Below the pieces are notes generated by a model. The model did no database searches. It worked only from the letters and a program-made list of their open reading frames with translations, and was not told the origin of the DNA. The position numbers were made by a program, and so were the translations under genes. Source: Stutzerimonas stutzeri (GTDB lineage Bacteria; Pseudomonadota; Gammaproteobacteria; Pseudomonadales; Pseudomonadaceae). Taken from it: 64,000 nucleotides of DNA. This document shows positions 8,798 through 19,696 of the stretch, one piece after another. The stretch lies in NCBI RefSeq assembly GCF_024451105.1, contig NZ_JANGEY010000005.1, forward strand, positions 215,917 to 279,916, in the 5' to 3' direction. Numbering within the stretch: the stretch's first letter is position 1; each line of letters opens with the position of its first letter.

Positions 8798-10276
8798 ATG
8801 CCTTTCGACCTTTCCAGCCTGCTGCTCGGCTTCGTCGCCGCCAGCCTGCCGCTGGCCGGCCTGCTCTGGCGCCTGCAGCAGGGGCGCGGCGAGCTGCTGC
8901 AGCGGGCGATGCTGCTCGAGGAGCGTCTGACGGCCAGCGAGCAGGCTCGCGCGGCGCTGGCCGGGCAGCTCGAGCAGTCCCGTGGCGAGGCGCAGGGGCA
9001 GCAACGCCTGCTGCTGACCCTGCAGGGCGAGAACGCCGCGCTGCGCCGCGACAGCCAGCTGCTGGCCGCCGAGCGCCAGCGCGCCGCCGAGGCGGCCGGG
9101 CAGTGGCAGGCGGAGCGCCTGCAGCGCGAGGAGGAGCTGCGCGATCTGGCCGCCGAGCGCGCCGCGCTGGCCAGCGCGCTGCGCGAGCAGCAGCAGGGCC
9201 ATCGCCAGCGGCTGGAGGAGGTGCAGGCGGCGCGCGACGAACTGCGGGCGCAGTTCGCCGAACTGGCCGGGAAGATCTTCGAGGAGCGCGAGCAGCGCTT
9301 CGCCGAGAGCAGCCAGCAGCGCCTGAGCCAGCTGCTCGACCCGCTGCGCGAGCGTATCCACAGTTTCGAGCAGCGTGTCGAGCAGAGCTACCAGCAGGAG
9401 GCGCGCGAGCGCTTCTCGCTGGGCAGGGAGCTGGAGCGCCTGCAGCAGCTCAACCAGCGCCTCGGCGAGGAGGCGCACAACCTGACCCGTGCGCTCAAGG
9501 GCCAGAAGACCCAGGGCAACTGGGGCGAGCTGGTGCTCGAGCGGGTGCTCGAGCAGGCCGGACTGGAGAAGGGCCGCGAGTACGACACCCAGGTCAGCCT
9601 GCGCAGCGCCAGCGGCGAACGCTTCCAGCCCGACGTGCTGGTACGCCTGCCCGGCGAGCGCCAGGTGGTGGTCGACGCCAAGGTCAGCCTGACGGCGTAC
9701 CAGCAGTACGTCGCCGCCGAGGACGAGACGCTGCGCGCCCAGGCACTCAGGCAGCACGTGCAGTCGCTGCGCGGCCATCTCAAGGGCCTGTCGGCCAAGG
9801 ACTACCAGCGTCTCGAGGGGTTGCACAGCCTCGACTTCGTGCTGCTGTTCGTACCGCTCGAGGGCGCCTTCGCCGCCGCCCTGCAGGCCGAGCCGGGGCT
9901 GTTCGAGGAATCCTTCGCGCAGAACATCGTGATCGTCGGGCCGACCACCCTGCTGGCCACCTTGCGGCTGATCGACAGCCTGTGGCGCCAGGAGCGGCAG
10001 AACCTCAACGCCCGCGAGATCGCCGAGCGCGCCGGCGCGCTGTACGACAAGTTCGTGCTGTTCGTCCAGGACCTCGACGAGATCGGCAACCGCCTGCAGC
10101 AGCTCGACCGGGCTTACGCCAGCGCGCGCAACAAGCTGGTCGAGGGCCGCGGCGACCTGATCTCGCGCAGCGAGCAGCTCAGGCAGCTCGGCGCGCGCGC
10201 CAGCAAGAGCCTGCCGGCCGACTGGCTGGCGCGCTCGGCGAGCCTGCCGCTGGCGCTGGACGAGGACCCGGCCTGA
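8798..10276 (+). CDS. rmuC: DNA recombination protein RmuC homologue
   Basis: RmuC-family protein with a predicted restriction-endonuclease-like fold; in E. coli it limits inversions at short inverted repeats. The 492 residues begin with one membrane-spanning segment (FDLSSLLLGFVAASLPLAGL). A long Glu/Arg/Gln-rich coiled coil follows (about residues 25-230), then the conserved RmuC core (about 235-440) with KTQGNWGELVLERVLEQAGL and the RQVVVDAKVSLTAYQQY segment. The ATG at 8798 follows GGGAG. It is transcribed towards the aer gene and ends 12 bases before its stop, so the two genes converge. Confidence 0.92.
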   Translation: MPFDLSSLLLGFVAASLPLAGLLWRLQQGRGELLQRAMLLEERLTASEQARAALAGQLEQSRGEAQGQQRLLLTLQGENAALRRDSQLLAAERQRAAEAAGQWQAERLQREEELRDLAAERAALASALREQQQGHRQRLEEVQAARDELRAQFAELAGKIFEEREQRFAESSQQRLSQLLDPLRERIHSFEQRVEQSYQQEARERFSLGRELERLQQLNQRLGEEAHNLTRALKGQKTQGNWGELVLERVLEQAGLEKGREYDTQVSLRSASGERFQPDVLVRLPGERQVVVDAKVSLTAYQQYVAAEDETLRAQALRQHVQSLRGHLKGLSAKDYQRLEGLHSLDFVLLFVPLEGAFAAALQAEPGLFEESFAQNIVIVGPTTLLATLRLIDSLWRQERQNLNAREIAERAGALYDKFVLFVQDLDEIGNRLQQLDRAYASARNKLVEGRGDLISRSEQLRQLGARASKSLPADWLARSASLPLALDEDPA

Positions 10277-10288
10277 GCCCGGCGCTGC

Positions 10289-12028
10289 TCAGAAGGCGCC
10301 CCACGCCTCGGCGCCTGCGCGCTGGCTGGCCGGTGCTCTCCGCGCCGGACCGGTGCGCTCTGTCGCCACCCGCTCGCGGCCCTGGCCAGCCAGGCGCAGC
10401 ACGGCGATGCTGTGGCCCAGCTCGCCGACCTGCACCTCCAGGATCCGCGCTGCGCGGGCCGACTCCGTCACCAGGCCGGCGTTGCGCTGGGTCGCCTCGT
10501 CCAGCTGTGCCAGCGCCGCATTGACCTGCTCGACGCCGCGGCTCTGTTCGCTCGAGGCCGCGGCGATCTCGCCCATGATCTCCTCGACCTCGAGCACCGC
10601 GGCGATGACCTGGCCGATGGCCTGCTCGGCGCGACCTGCCTGCGCCTCGCCGTGGGCGACCTCGCGGCGCGAGGCCTCGATCAGCCGGCGTGCCTCCTCG
10701 GCGGCGTGCGCCGAGCGGGTCGCCAGGTTGCGCACCTCGCCGGCGACCACTGCGAAGCTGCGGCCGTGCTCGCCGGCGCGGGCGGCCTCGACCGAGGCGT
10801 TGAGGGCGAGGATGTTGGTCTGGAAGGCGATGGAGTCGATCAGCCCGATGATTTCGTCGATCCGGCTCGAGCTGGCGGTGATGCCGCCCATGCGCTCGAC
10901 CACCTGGTGCATCGCTGCGGCGCAGTCGCGCACCCGATGGGTCGCCGCCCCGGCCAGATGGCTGGCCTGGCGGGCGTGCTCGTTGTTCTGCTGCACGGTC
11001 GCGGTGATCTCCTCCATGCTGGCGGCGGTCTGCTGCAGCGCGGCGGCCTGCTGCTCGGTGCGCGCGGCCAGGTCGGCGCTGCCGCTGGCGACCTGGACGG
11101 CGGCCGGTGCGACCGCAGCGAGGCTGCGGTTCGCCTCGCGGACGATGTTGCCGAGACTGCGCCGCATGACATCCAGCATGTCGCCCAGCGCGTCGAACTC
11201 GCCGCCCCGCTGCGGAGGCCTTGGGGCGGCGAGATTGCCGGCGGCGATCTGCATGCCGAACCGGGTGGCGCGCTCGATGTCGGTGCGGATGCTGCGCAGG
11301 ACGAGAGCGAAGGCGAGCGTGGCGCACAGTGCGCAGGCCAGCAGGAGTCCGCCCAGCAGCAGGTCGAAGCGGGCCTGGGTCGCGGTTATCTCGGCGAGCA
11401 GCGCCGCCGCCCGATGGCTGCCGCCGTCGAGCTGGCCGAGGCCGGCGAGCTGGGCGTGTAGCGCCCGGTCCCGCCGGAGCAGCAGGCCGAAGACGCCGAG
11501 CAGGAGGAGGCCGCTGACCAGCAGCGGCGCGGCGATCCGCGCGCGCAGGCGGCCCGGCCAGCCGGACAGCCCGCCCGGTACGATGCGTCCACGCCGCAGA
11601 TGGATGCCGCGATGGTCGCCGGCACGCAGGCGGGCGTAGGTGCGGCTGGCCAGCTCGATCTCCGCCGTGCTCGGCTTGACCCGTACCGAGGTGTAGCCCT
11701 GCACCTCGCCGTTCTCGACGATCGGCGCCACGTGGGCGCGCACCCAGTAGTAGTCGCCATTCTTGCGTCGGTTCTTGACCAGGCCGACCCAGATATCGCC
11801 GCGGGCGAGGGTCTGCCAGAGGTCGGCGAAGGCTTCGGCAGGCATGTCGGGGTGACGCACGATGTTGTGCGGCGCACCGATGAGCTCCTCGCGGGAGTAG
11901 CCGCTGACCTCGACGAAGGCCTGGGCGGCATAGGTAATCCGACCGTCCCGGTCGGTGCGTGAGAGCAGGTTCTGGTCCTCCCTGACCTGGTACTCGTTAC
12001 CGGTTGTGTGCTGCGAGCTGTAGGCCAT
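10289..12028 (-). CDS. aer: Aer-type energy/aerotaxis methyl-accepting chemoreceptor
   Basis: Membrane chemoreceptor that couples redox or oxygen sensing to the CheA/CheW complex. Its 579 residues start with a PAS domain (about residues 18-120; [22 protein letters not shown] and [11 protein letters not shown] are hallmarks of FAD-binding Aer PAS domains). Two membrane segments follow near 165-190 and 225-250, then a HAMP segment. The cytoplasmic signalling hairpin has its highly conserved tip at about 385-430 ([30 protein letters not shown]). A short loop separates the two membrane helices, larger than in E. coli Aer. GGTGAGA precedes the ATG. No sigma-28 promoter was recognised. Ligand is inferred from the family. 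Confidence 0.88.
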   Translation of the reverse strand: MAYSSQHTTGNEYQVREDQNLLSRTDRDGRITYAAQAFVEVSGYSREELIGAPHNIVRHPDMPAEAFADLWQTLARGDIWVGLVKNRRKNGDYYWVRAHVAPIVENGEVQGYTSVRVKPSTAEIELASRTYARLRAGDHRGIHLRRGRIVPGGLSGWPGRLRARIAAPLLVSGLLLLGVFGLLLRRDRALHAQLAGLGQLDGGSHRAAALLAEITATQARFDLLLGGLLLACALCATLAFALVLRSIRTDIERATRFGMQIAAGNLAAPRPPQRGGEFDALGDMLDVMRRSLGNIVREANRSLAAVAPAAVQVASGSADLAARTEQQAAALQQTAASMEEITATVQQNNEHARQASHLAGAATHRVRDCAAAMHQVVERMGGITASSSRIDEIIGLIDSIAFQTNILALNASVEAARAGEHGRSFAVVAGEVRNLATRSAHAAEEARRLIEASRREVAHGEAQAGRAEQAIGQVIAAVLEVEEIMGEIAAASSEQSRGVEQVNAALAQLDEATQRNAGLVTESARAARILEVQVGELGHSIAVLRLAGQGRERVATERTGPARRAPASQRAGAEAWGAF

Positions 12029-12376
12029 GTGCGTAGTCTCACCAGTGATTCGGCAGGGCGTTGGGCAAGGTGCTGCGCAGGCACAGACCGGACATGTCTG
12101 TGGGGGCAGAGGCTGGCGGAGCCCGGCGCGGCGGTCGGTCGCGATGTGTGGCTGGCCGAGGGGCGGTGCTCTCTTGTGGTGGTCGGAGGCGCTGCCTGGC
12201 GTGTGCGGGGCTCAGGCATTGCCCGGCAAAACCAAGCAATCAGTGTGCCGGTTCGCGCCGGTGCAGCGCCGGCGGCGTTTTCCCGCTCTGGCGCCGGGGC
12301 GGAGACGAGGCGCGCGAGGGGGATTGTCGGGAAGCGCACCGGACACTGCGTCGGGGAGCAGACGGCTATCTGCCGT
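12029..12376. other. Gene-free gap upstream of aer
   Basis: This stretch of about 350 bases separates aer from the upstream DUF4010 gene, both on the minus strand. Open frames here have no ribosome-binding sites and no recognisable protein features, and they mirror neighbouring GC-rich composition. I see no terminator with a T-tract, no RNA gene and no clear promoter; presumably the aer promoter is here. Confidence 0.5.
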
Positions 12377-13648
12377 TCACCCCAGCGGTGTGCCGGCGAA
12401 TACCAGGGCCAGTCCCAGCATCAGACCCGCGGCCATCACCGGCACCGTCAGCAGGGCCAGGCGGGCGCCGCCGAGCACGGCGATCAGCACGCCCTTGATC
12501 AGGCTGTTGCTGACCACCGCGAGGGCGATGCCGCGCACCGCCACCTGGCCGTCCAGTTCGCCCAGGGCGCTGCGCGACAGCGTCAGGGTGATGGCGTCGA
12601 CGTCGGTGAGCCCGGAGAGCAGCGCCACCAGATAGACGCCGGCATCGCCCAGTTCGCGACGTCCGGCTTCCACCAGCAGCAGGATGGCGGCCAGCAGCAG
12701 GGCGAAGCGCAGCGCCGGGCCGAGTTCGAAGGGGTTCTTCAGCGGTGGCTCGGCCTGCGCGTCGAACTCGCCCGCCTTGGCGCGCTGCCACCACCACAGC
12801 GCGCCGGCGGCGTAGACCAGTGCCGCGGCGCCGAGCGGCAGCAGCAGCTCGGGCAGCAGCCGGGCGTTGACCACCGCCACTTCCAGCAGCACCCGCGGGA
12901 ACATCAGCGCCGAGGTGGCCAGCAGACCGGCGGCGAGCAGGGCGTGCAGCTCGCGTCGGGAGTGCAGGCGGGCTAGGGTCATGGTCATTGCCGTGGATGA
13001 CACCACGCCGCCGAGCAGGGCGGTGATCAGCAGGCCGTGGCGGGTGCCGACCGCGCGGATGGCGACGTAGGCGGCGAAGCCCAGCCCGGCGATCAGCACC
13101 ACCATCCACCAGGTGGTGTAGGGGTTGAAGACCTGCCAGGGGCCGTAGCCGCGATTGGGCAGCGCCGGCAGCAGCACCAGGGTGATGAACAGCAGCTTGA
13201 GCGCGCCGGACAGCTCCGCGGCGGACAGGCGCCGCAGCGCCGCGTGCATCGGCTCCTTGAGGCGCAGCAGCAGGGCCACCACCACCGCGCAGGCGCCGGC
13301 CAGCAGGCGGCTGTCGGCCAGCGCCAGGCTGCCGAGCAGGAAAGTCAGCAGCAGGGCGAACTCGCTGGTCTGGCCCTGGTCGGGGTCGTGGCGCAGGCCG
13401 ACCACGTAGGCGATGGCGATCAGCACCACCACGGCCAGCAGCAGGCCCAGCCAGACCAGCGCGCCGAGGTGGCCGGCGAGCAGGACGGCCAGCCCGCCGA
13501 GCAGGCCGACCAGCCCGTAGGTGCGCACCCCGGCGGCCAGGCGCAGGTCATCGCTGTCGCGGGCGCTCCAGCCGCGCTCGGCGCCGATCAGCAGGCCGAT
13601 GGCCAGCGCGCTGGCCAGGTCCAGCAGGATCTCGAGGTTGGGCGTCAT
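12377..13648 (-). CDS. MgtC/SapB-like DUF4010 membrane protein
   Basis: Polytopic inner-membrane protein of 423 residues. The N-terminal half resembles the MgtC/SapB fold (ALAIGLLIGAERGW, AGVRTYGLVGLLGGLA in the first 60 residues). The C-terminal half matches DUF4010, with about a dozen hydrophobic helices in total and GGVVSSTAMTMTLARL near residue 215. The biochemical role of this family is not established; the MgtC link suggests ion homeostasis or envelope stress, but this is only family-level inference. It is 54 bases downstream of the hybrid sensor-kinase gene on the same strand, so they may share a transcript. Confidence 0.85.
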   Translation of the reverse strand: MTPNLEILLDLASALAIGLLIGAERGWSARDSDDLRLAAGVRTYGLVGLLGGLAVLLAGHLGALVWLGLLLAVVVLIAIAYVVGLRHDPDQGQTSEFALLLTFLLGSLALADSRLLAGACAVVVALLLRLKEPMHAALRRLSAAELSGALKLLFITLVLLPALPNRGYGPWQVFNPYTTWWMVVLIAGLGFAAYVAIRAVGTRHGLLITALLGGVVSSTAMTMTLARLHSRRELHALLAAGLLATSALMFPRVLLEVAVVNARLLPELLLPLGAAALVYAAGALWWWQRAKAGEFDAQAEPPLKNPFELGPALRFALLLAAILLLVEAGRRELGDAGVYLVALLSGLTDVDAITLTLSRSALGELDGQVAVRGIALAVVSNSLIKGVLIAVLGGARLALLTVPVMAAGLMLGLALVFAGTPLG

Positions 13649-13702
13649 CGGCGGGTCCCTGGCGGATGCATGTTCCCAGTCTAACAGCCGTGGCCGGGGA
13701 CC

Positions 13703-16700
13703 TCAGCGCAGCTTGAGGTGGCGGCTGAGCAGGGCGCGCAGGGCGGCCGGCTTGACCGGCTTGCTCAGGTAGTCGAGACCGGCGGCGTGCACCTCGGCGA
13801 TCAGTTCGGGACGGCCGTCGGCGCTGATCACCACGCCCGGCACCGGCTGGCCGAGGCGGGCGCGCAGCCAGCCCATCAGTGCCTGGCCGGTCTCCCCGTC
13901 GTCCAGATGGTAGTCGACCAGCAGCAGTTCCGGCGGGCCCTCCTGCTCGAGCAACTGCTCGCATTCGGCGCGCGAGCGCGCGGTGCGCACCTGGCAGCCC
14001 CTGCGGCTGAGCAGGCTGCGCATGCCGGTGAGGATGCTGTCCTCGTTGTCCACGCACCACACCCGCGCGCCCTGCATCGGCTGCTCCGCGGCGGCCGGCA
14101 GGCTGGGACGTGGCTGCGGCGCGGGACGACTGCGGGCCAGCGGCACGCACACGCTGAACACGCTGCCCTTGCCGACCCAGGAGCGCACCTCGATGCGATG
14201 CTGGAGTACCTGGCAGAAGCCGTCGGCGATCGCCAGCCCGAGGCCCAGGCCCTTCTCGGCGCGGGTCTGGTGGCTGTCCAGACGCTTGAACTCCTCGAAG
14301 ATCACCTTGAGCTTGTCCTCGGGGATGCCCGGACCGCGGTCCCACACTTCCAGGCGCAGGTGACGGCCGTCGCGGCGCACGCCGAGCAGCACCTTGCCCT
14401 TGGCGTAGCGGAAGGCGTTGGTCAGGAAGTTCTGCAGCACCCGGCGCAGCAGCTTGGGGTCGCTGTCGATGCTCTGCCGGCTGGCGCGGATGCGCAGGTC
14501 GATGCCCTGTTCCTGAGCGAGGGCGCGGAACTCCACGCCGAGGGCGTCGTACAGGCTGTCGAGGACGAACACGCTGCGCTCGGGAGTGAAACGGCCGCTC
14601 TCCAGGCGCGAGATGTCCAGCAGGTCGGCGATCAGGTCCTCGGCCGAGCGCAGCGAGGAGTCCAGATGCTGCACCAGGTCGCGCGCCTCGCCCGGCAGTG
14701 CTTCCTGGTGGGCGAGGGCGGCGGAGAACAGCCGCGCGGCGTTCAGCGGCTGCATCAGATCGTGGCTGACCGCGGCGAGGAAGCGGGTCTTCGACTGGTT
14801 GGCCAGTTCGGCGCGGGCCTTGGCCTCGGAGAGCTGCTCGTTGAGCGCCGACAGTTCCTGGGTGCGCTCGGCGACCCGCTGCTCGAGGCTCTCGTTGGCC
14901 TCCTTGAGTGCGTCCTCGGCCTGGCGGTGGGCGGTGATGTCGGTGAACGACATGACGAAGCCGCCGCCGGGCATCGGGTTGCCGACCAGCTCGATGACCC
15001 GGCCGTTGGGGAAGGTGCGCTCGGAGGTGTGCGCGGTGCCCTGGCGCATCCAGTACAGGCGCTTGGCGACGTGGATGTCCGGGTCGCCCTTGCCGCACAG
15101 GCCGCGCTCGGCGTTGTAGCGGATGATGTCGGCGATCGGTCGGCCGATGCTGATCAGCCCCTCCGGATACTCGAACAGCTCCAGGTAGCGGCGGTTCCAG
15201 GCCACCAGGCGCAGCGACTGGTCGACCACGCTGATGCCCTGGGAGATGTTCTCGATGGCGCCCTGCAGCAGGGCGCGGTTGAACTGCAGGACCTCCGAGG
15301 CCTCGTCGACGATGCGCACCACGTCCTCGACCTGCATCTCGCGGCCCTCGATGGCCGCCTTGACCACCGCGCGCGCCGAGGAGGCGCCGAGCACCCCGGC
15401 GAGCAGGCGCTCGGTGTGGGCGATCCACTCGGGTTGGGACTGAAGCCCTTGCCCTGGCGGTAGGCGAAGCGGATGAAGCTCTGCCGCGCACGCTCCTCGC
15501 CGACGAAGCGCGCCGCCAGCATCAGCAGGTCCTGCACCTGCACGGCCAGCAGCAGGCGCGGAATCGGTCGCACCGAGGCTTCCTGGCCGACGAAGCGGCT
15601 GGCCTGCCAGTGTTCGGAGACCCGGGTGCGCGACAGCCAGGAGACCAGCGCGAACACCAGGAAGTTGCCGCACAGCGACATCAGGGTGCCCTGGGTCAGG
15701 GTGTCCAGCGGCAGGCCCAGCGGGTTGCCGGCCAGCCAGCGCTGGCCGGGCAGCTCGTCCAGCGTCCAGCCCAGTCCGCCGCCCAGCACCGGCAACAGCA
15801 GGGTGTAGAACCACAGCAGGGCGCCCACCGCCAGGCCGGCGAACACGCCGCGGCTGTTGGCCTGCTTCCAGTAAAGCGCGCCGAACATCGCCGGGGCCAG
15901 CTGGGTGATGGCGGCGAAGGCGATCAGGCCGATGCTGGCCAGGCTGATGTTCGGGCCGATCATCCGGTAGATCACGTAGGCCAGCAGCAGCAAGGCGATG
16001 ATGCTGATGCGCCGTACCGACAGCAGCCAGTGGCGGAACACCTCGAAGGGCCGCTCGGCGCTGTGCCGGCGCAGCAGCCAGGGCAGCAGCATGTCGTTGG
16101 AGATCATCGTCGACAGCGCCACCGAGGCGACGATCACCATGCCGGTGGCCGCCGAGGCGCCGCCGATGAACGCCAGCAGGGCCAGGGTCGGGCGCTGTTC
16201 GGCGAGCGGCAGGCTGATCACGAAGGAGTCGGGCACCACCCCGGCCGGCAGCAGCAGCTGGCCGGCCAGGGCGATCGGCAGCACGAACAGTGCAGCCAGT
16301 ACCAGGTACAGCGGAAACACCCAGCGCGCCAGGTTGAGGTCGCGCGGCTCGATGTTCTCCACCACGGTGACGTGGAACTGCCGCGGCAGGCAGATGATCG
16401 CCATCATCGCCACCCCGGTCTGCACCAGCAGCGCCGCCCAGTTCACCGGCTGGCGCCAGTAGGGCTGCAGTTCCTCGGCCTCGCGGGCGCGCTGGAACAG
16501 GTCGCCGAAGCCGTCGAACAGCCCCCAGGTGACGTAGGCGCCGACGGCGAGGAAGGCCAGCAGCTTGATCAGCGACTCGAAGGCCACCGCCATCACCATG
16601 CCGCGGTGGTGCTCGGTGGCATCGAGGTTGCGGGTGCCGAACAGGATGGTGAACAGCGCCAGCACCAGCGAGACGATCAGCGCGGTGTCCTGGGCGCGCG

Positions 16701-17172
16701 GGCCGGTGGTGCCGGCGTCCAGGCCGGTGAGCAGGTTGACGCCGAGGACGATGCCCTTGAGCTGCAGGGCGATGTAGGGCAGCACGCCGACCAGGCAGAT
16801 CAGCGTCACCACGATGGCCAGCGGCTGCGACTTGCCGTAGCGCGCGGCGATGAAGTCGGCGATCGAGGTGATGTTCTCCTGCTTGCTGATCAGGATCATC
16901 TTGGCCAGCAGTTGCGGGAGGAACAGCAGCAGCAGCACCGGGCCGAGATAGATGGGGATGAACGCCCAGAACTGCTCGGTGGCCTGGCCGACCGCGCCGA
17001 AGAAGGTCCAGCTGGTGCAGTAGACCGCCAGCGACAGGCTGTAGACCCAGGCGCGCAGGCGCGGGCGGGTGACCCCGCTGCTCTGGCGGCGGTCGCCGTA
17101 GAAGGCGATGGCGAACAGGATTGCCATGTAGAGAAGGGCGACCGCGGCGATCAGCCCGCTGGACAGCGACAT
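13703..17172 (-). pseudogene. Solute symporter-STAC-PAS-histidine kinase-receiver hybrid, broken by a single-base frameshift
   Basis: Reconstructed, this is a protein of about 1156 residues of the CbrA-like type known in P. aeruginosa as PA3271. Starting from ATG 17172, an SSS/PutP-type domain of about 13 helices covers residues 1 to about 490. A STAC domain follows (VQDLLMLAARFVGEERARQS). Next, in another frame, come a PAS domain (IENISQGISVVDQSLRLVAW), HisKA with phospho-His in AAVSHDLMQPLNAA, a HATPase domain (NAFRYAKGK, DRGPGIPEDK, GLGLGLAI) and a receiver domain (LLLVDYHLDDGE, YLSKPVKP). The frame changes at about 15430-15431, where the coding strand reads CCGAGTGG and the family sequence (NPEWIAH) needs CCGGAGTGG: one G is missing. 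Beyond it the N-terminal frame runs 92 codons to a stop at 15154. All kinase and receiver motifs are otherwise intact, so this is either a very recent mutation or a sequencing error. Confidence 0.85.
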
Positions 17173-17343
17173 GGAACTGGCGACTCCGGAAGTGCGAACG
17201 GCAGGGTCCAGAGTGTGGCAGCAAAGTGCAGCGCCGTCAGGCACTTGCGACCAAGGTCGCGGGGCGGGGAGGCGTCTGGCGTGCGGATTGCGAGGCAGGC
17301 GGAGAGAAGGCGCCACGGCCCGCCACGGCCGCGGCGCCGACGC

Positions 17344-18084
17344 TCACTGGGCGTCGAAGGCCTGGCCGTTGACCCCGGCGCTGTCCGGGCCCATCAGGTA
17401 CAGGTAGACCGGCAGGATGTCTTCGGGGGTCGGGTTCTGCAGCGGGTTTTCGCCCGGATAGGCCTGGGCGCGCATGCCGGTGCGGGTGGCGCCGGGATTG
17501 ACGCTGTTGGCGCGCACCGCACAGGTGCCGTCGACCTCGTCGGCGAGCACCTGCATCAGGCCCTCGACGGCGAACTTGGACACCGCGTAGGCCCCCCAGT
17601 AGGCCCGGCCCTTACGACCGACGCTGCTCGAGGTGAAGATCACCGAGGCGTCCTGGGACTGCTTGAGCAGCGGTAGCAGCACGCTGGTCAGCATGAACGC
17701 CGCGTTGACGTTGACCTGCATGACGCGCATGAAGTTCTCGCCGGAAAACTGCTCGATCGGCGTGCGCGGGCCGAGGATCGCCGCGTTGTGCAGCAGGCCG
17801 TCGATGCGCCCGAACTCGCGCTCGACGGTCGCCGCCAGTTCGTCGTACTGGTGCGGCTGGGCGGTCTCCAGGTTGAACGGGAAGATCGCCGGCTGCGGGC
17901 CGCCGGCCTGTTCGATCTGGTCGTAGACCTCCTCGAGGTGCTCGATGGTCTTGCCCAGCAGGATCACCGTGGCGCCGTGGGCGGCGAAGCTGCGCGCGGC
18001 GGCGGCGCCGATGCCGCGACCGGCGCCGGTGACCAGGATCACCCGATCCTTGAGCAGGTCGGGGCGGGCGGAATATTGGAACAT
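17344..18084 (-). CDS. yciK: Short-chain dehydrogenase/reductase YciK-like
   Basis: NAD(P)-dependent SDR oxidoreductase of unknown substrate, 246 residues. It has the cofactor motif TGAGRGIGAAAA near residues 19-30, the NAA(I)L motif at about 97-101 and the catalytic Ser…YxxxK site (TSSSVGRKG, then AYAVSK). The start at 18084 gives the YciK N-terminus MFQYSARPDLLKDR behind a GAGG ribosome-binding site; longer frames upstream have no family resemblance. It is the last gene of the ubiG-mupP-yciK group, separated from mupP by 154 bases containing a hairpin repeat, as in P. aeruginosa gene order. Confidence 0.92.
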   Translation of the reverse strand: MFQYSARPDLLKDRVILVTGAGRGIGAAAARSFAAHGATVILLGKTIEHLEEVYDQIEQAGGPQPAIFPFNLETAQPHQYDELAATVEREFGRIDGLLHNAAILGPRTPIEQFSGENFMRVMQVNVNAAFMLTSVLLPLLKQSQDASVIFTSSSVGRKGRAYWGAYAVSKFAVEGLMQVLADEVDGTCAVRANSVNPGATRTGMRAQAYPGENPLQNPTPEDILPVYLYLMGPDSAGVNGQAFDAQ

Positions 18085-18144
18085 GATGAAGCCTCGTTGA
18101 ATCGGAAAGCGCATGACCGGGACCGGTGCCGCCTGCGCGGCCAT

Positions 18145-18170
18145 GGTGGGTTGCGCTGCGTCAACCCACC
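18145..18170. repeat. REP-like hairpin between mupP and yciK
   Basis: Arms GGTGGGTTG and CAACCCACC enclose CGCTGCGT. It belongs to the same style of hairpin (GTAGGGTGGG…CCCACC) seen at 19697, 44251 and inside hrpA at 52325. Such palindromic units are common between Pseudomonas genes and can stabilise or stop transcripts. Confidence 0.6.
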
Positions 18171-18238
18171 CTGGGTTTGCATTCGAGTGTGGCGCAGCCG
18201 CTGCGCAGCGGCCATGCGCCGGAAGTCTTAAGCGTCCT

Positions 18239-18910
18239 TCAGCAGCCGCACAATGCGCGGTCGAGCACATCGCGCAGCTCGCGCGGGTGCTCGACCACCA
18301 GGTCGGCGCCCCAGTGGCCGGGGTTGTCGTCGGGATGGATATAGCCGTAGCGCACCGCCACCGTGCGGGTGCCGGCGGCGCGGCCGGCCTCGATGTCGCG
18401 GGCGTCGTCGCCGACGTAGAGCACCTCGCGCGGGTCGAGCGCCAGTTTCGCGCAGGCCAGCAGGAGCATCTCCGGGTCCGGTTTGCTGCGCGCGACGTGC
18501 TCGGGGCAGATCAGCACCGCGGCACGCTCGGCCAGCTGCAGCCGGCGCATGATCGGCTCGGCGTAGTGCAGCGGCTTGTTGGTCGCCACGCCCCAGCGCA
18601 GGCGCGCGCGCTCGAGGTCGGCGAGCAGCTCGGGGATGCCGTCGAACGGCCGGGTCAGCACCGCGCAGTGCTCCTGGTAGCGCTCGAGGAACTCGCGGCG
18701 CAGGGCGTCGAACTCCGGATGCTCCGGGGACAGCTCGAAGGCGGTGCAGACCATGGCCCGCGCGCCGCCGGACACCTGGTCGCGGATCCGCTGCGGCTCC
18801 AGTGCCGGCAGGCCGCGCACTGTGCGCATGGCCTGGCAGACGGCGATGAAGTCCGGCGCGCTGTCGACCAGCGTGCCGTCCATGTCGAACAGTACCGCGC
18901 GCAGACGCAT
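18239..18910 (-). CDS. mupP: N-acetylmuramic acid 6-phosphate phosphatase MupP
   Basis: HAD-superfamily phosphatase of the peptidoglycan recycling route in pseudomonads. It dephosphorylates MurNAc-6-P so that AmgK and MurU can rebuild UDP-MurNAc, which bypasses fosfomycin-sensitive MurA. The 223 residues show HAD motif [12 protein letters not shown] (8-18), motif II VATNKP, motif III with SKPDPEM and motif [12 protein letters not shown]. Annotated in many genomes as a phosphoglycolate phosphatase, but in Pseudomonas the ubiG-adjacent copy is MupP. Four bases separate the ubiG stop from its start, so ubiG-mupP is an operon. Confidence 0.9.
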   Translation of the reverse strand: MRLRAVLFDMDGTLVDSAPDFIAVCQAMRTVRGLPALEPQRIRDQVSGGARAMVCTAFELSPEHPEFDALRREFLERYQEHCAVLTRPFDGIPELLADLERARLRWGVATNKPLHYAEPIMRRLQLAERAAVLICPEHVARSKPDPEMLLLACAKLALDPREVLYVGDDARDIEAGRAAGTRTVAVRYGYIHPDDNPGHWGADLVVEHPRELRDVLDRALCGC

Positions 18911-18914
18911 CGGC

Positions 18915-19613
18915 TCACTCCTCGCGCAGGGTCTGGATCATGTAGTTGACGTCCACGTCGCTGCCCAGCTTGTAGGTCTTGGACAGCGGGTTGTAGGTCA
19001 GGCCGACGATGTCCTTGATCTCCAGGCCCGCCTCGCGGCACCAGGCGCCCAGCTCGGAGGGGCGGATGAACTTGCGGAAGTCGTGGGTGCCGCGCGGCAG
19101 CAGCTTGAGCAGGTACTCGGCGCCGACGATGGCCAGCAGCCAGGCCTTGGGGTTGCGGTTGATGGTCGACAGGAACACCTGGCCGCCGGGCTTGACCAGG
19201 CGCTGGCAGGCCCTGATCACCGAGGCCGGGTCGGGAACGTGCTCGAGCATCTCCAGGCAGGTGACCACGTCGAACTGGCCGGGCAGCTCCTCGGCCAGTG
19301 CCTCGGCGGTGCTCTGCCGGTAGTCGACGCTGACCCCGGATTCCAGCTGGTGCAGGCGAGCCACGGCCAGCGGCGCCTCGCCCATGTCGATGGCGGTGAC
19401 GGTCGCGCCGCGCAGCGCCATGGCCTCGCTGAGGATGCCACCGCCGCAGCCGACGTCGAGCACGCGCTTGCCGGCCAGGCCGACGCGCTCGTCGATCCAG
19501 TTGACCCGCAGCGGGTTGATCTCGTGCAGCGGCTTGAACTCGCTCTCGCGGTCCCACCAGCGATGGGCGAGGGCCTCGAACTTGGCGATTTCGGCGTGAT
19601 CGACGTTGCTCAT
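18915..19613 (-). CDS. ubiG: Ubiquinone biosynthesis O-methyltransferase UbiG
   Basis: AdoMet-dependent O-methyltransferase that performs both O-methylations of ubiquinone synthesis. The 232 residues carry the family N-terminus ([19 protein letters not shown]), AdoMet motif [17 protein letters not shown] at about residues 51-66, post-[11 protein letters not shown] and [15 protein letters not shown] near 118. It heads the ubiG-mupP transcript, as in P. aeruginosa. Confidence 0.97.
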   Translation of the reverse strand: MSNVDHAEIAKFEALAHRWWDRESEFKPLHEINPLRVNWIDERVGLAGKRVLDVGCGGGILSEAMALRGATVTAIDMGEAPLAVARLHQLESGVSVDYRQSTAEALAEELPGQFDVVTCLEMLEHVPDPASVIRACQRLVKPGGQVFLSTINRNPKAWLLAIVGAEYLLKLLPRGTHDFRKFIRPSELGAWCREAGLEIKDIVGLTYNPLSKTYKLGSDVDVNYMIQTLREE

Positions 19614-19696
19614 GGTGCGGATTCCGTTGCAAGGCTGGATGCGTCAGCCGTTTATCTTGCCAGTTTTTGGGCAGATTGGGGTGGGGACGGCCTTGC

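Noticed and set aside
12029..12100. Sigma-28 (FliA) promoter for aer
   Set aside because: Only a partial GCCGAATC on the minus strand, with no TAAA at the right distance.
12008..12976. Open frame spanning the aer-DUF4010 gap
   Set aside because: Low-complexity Gln/Gly/Arg-rich product that runs into the DUF4010 gene antisense; no start signal.
15424..15440. Programmed ribosomal frameshift in the hybrid kinase
   Set aside because: No slippery heptamer or following pseudoknot is apparent, and the family is normally a single frame; a missing base is simpler.
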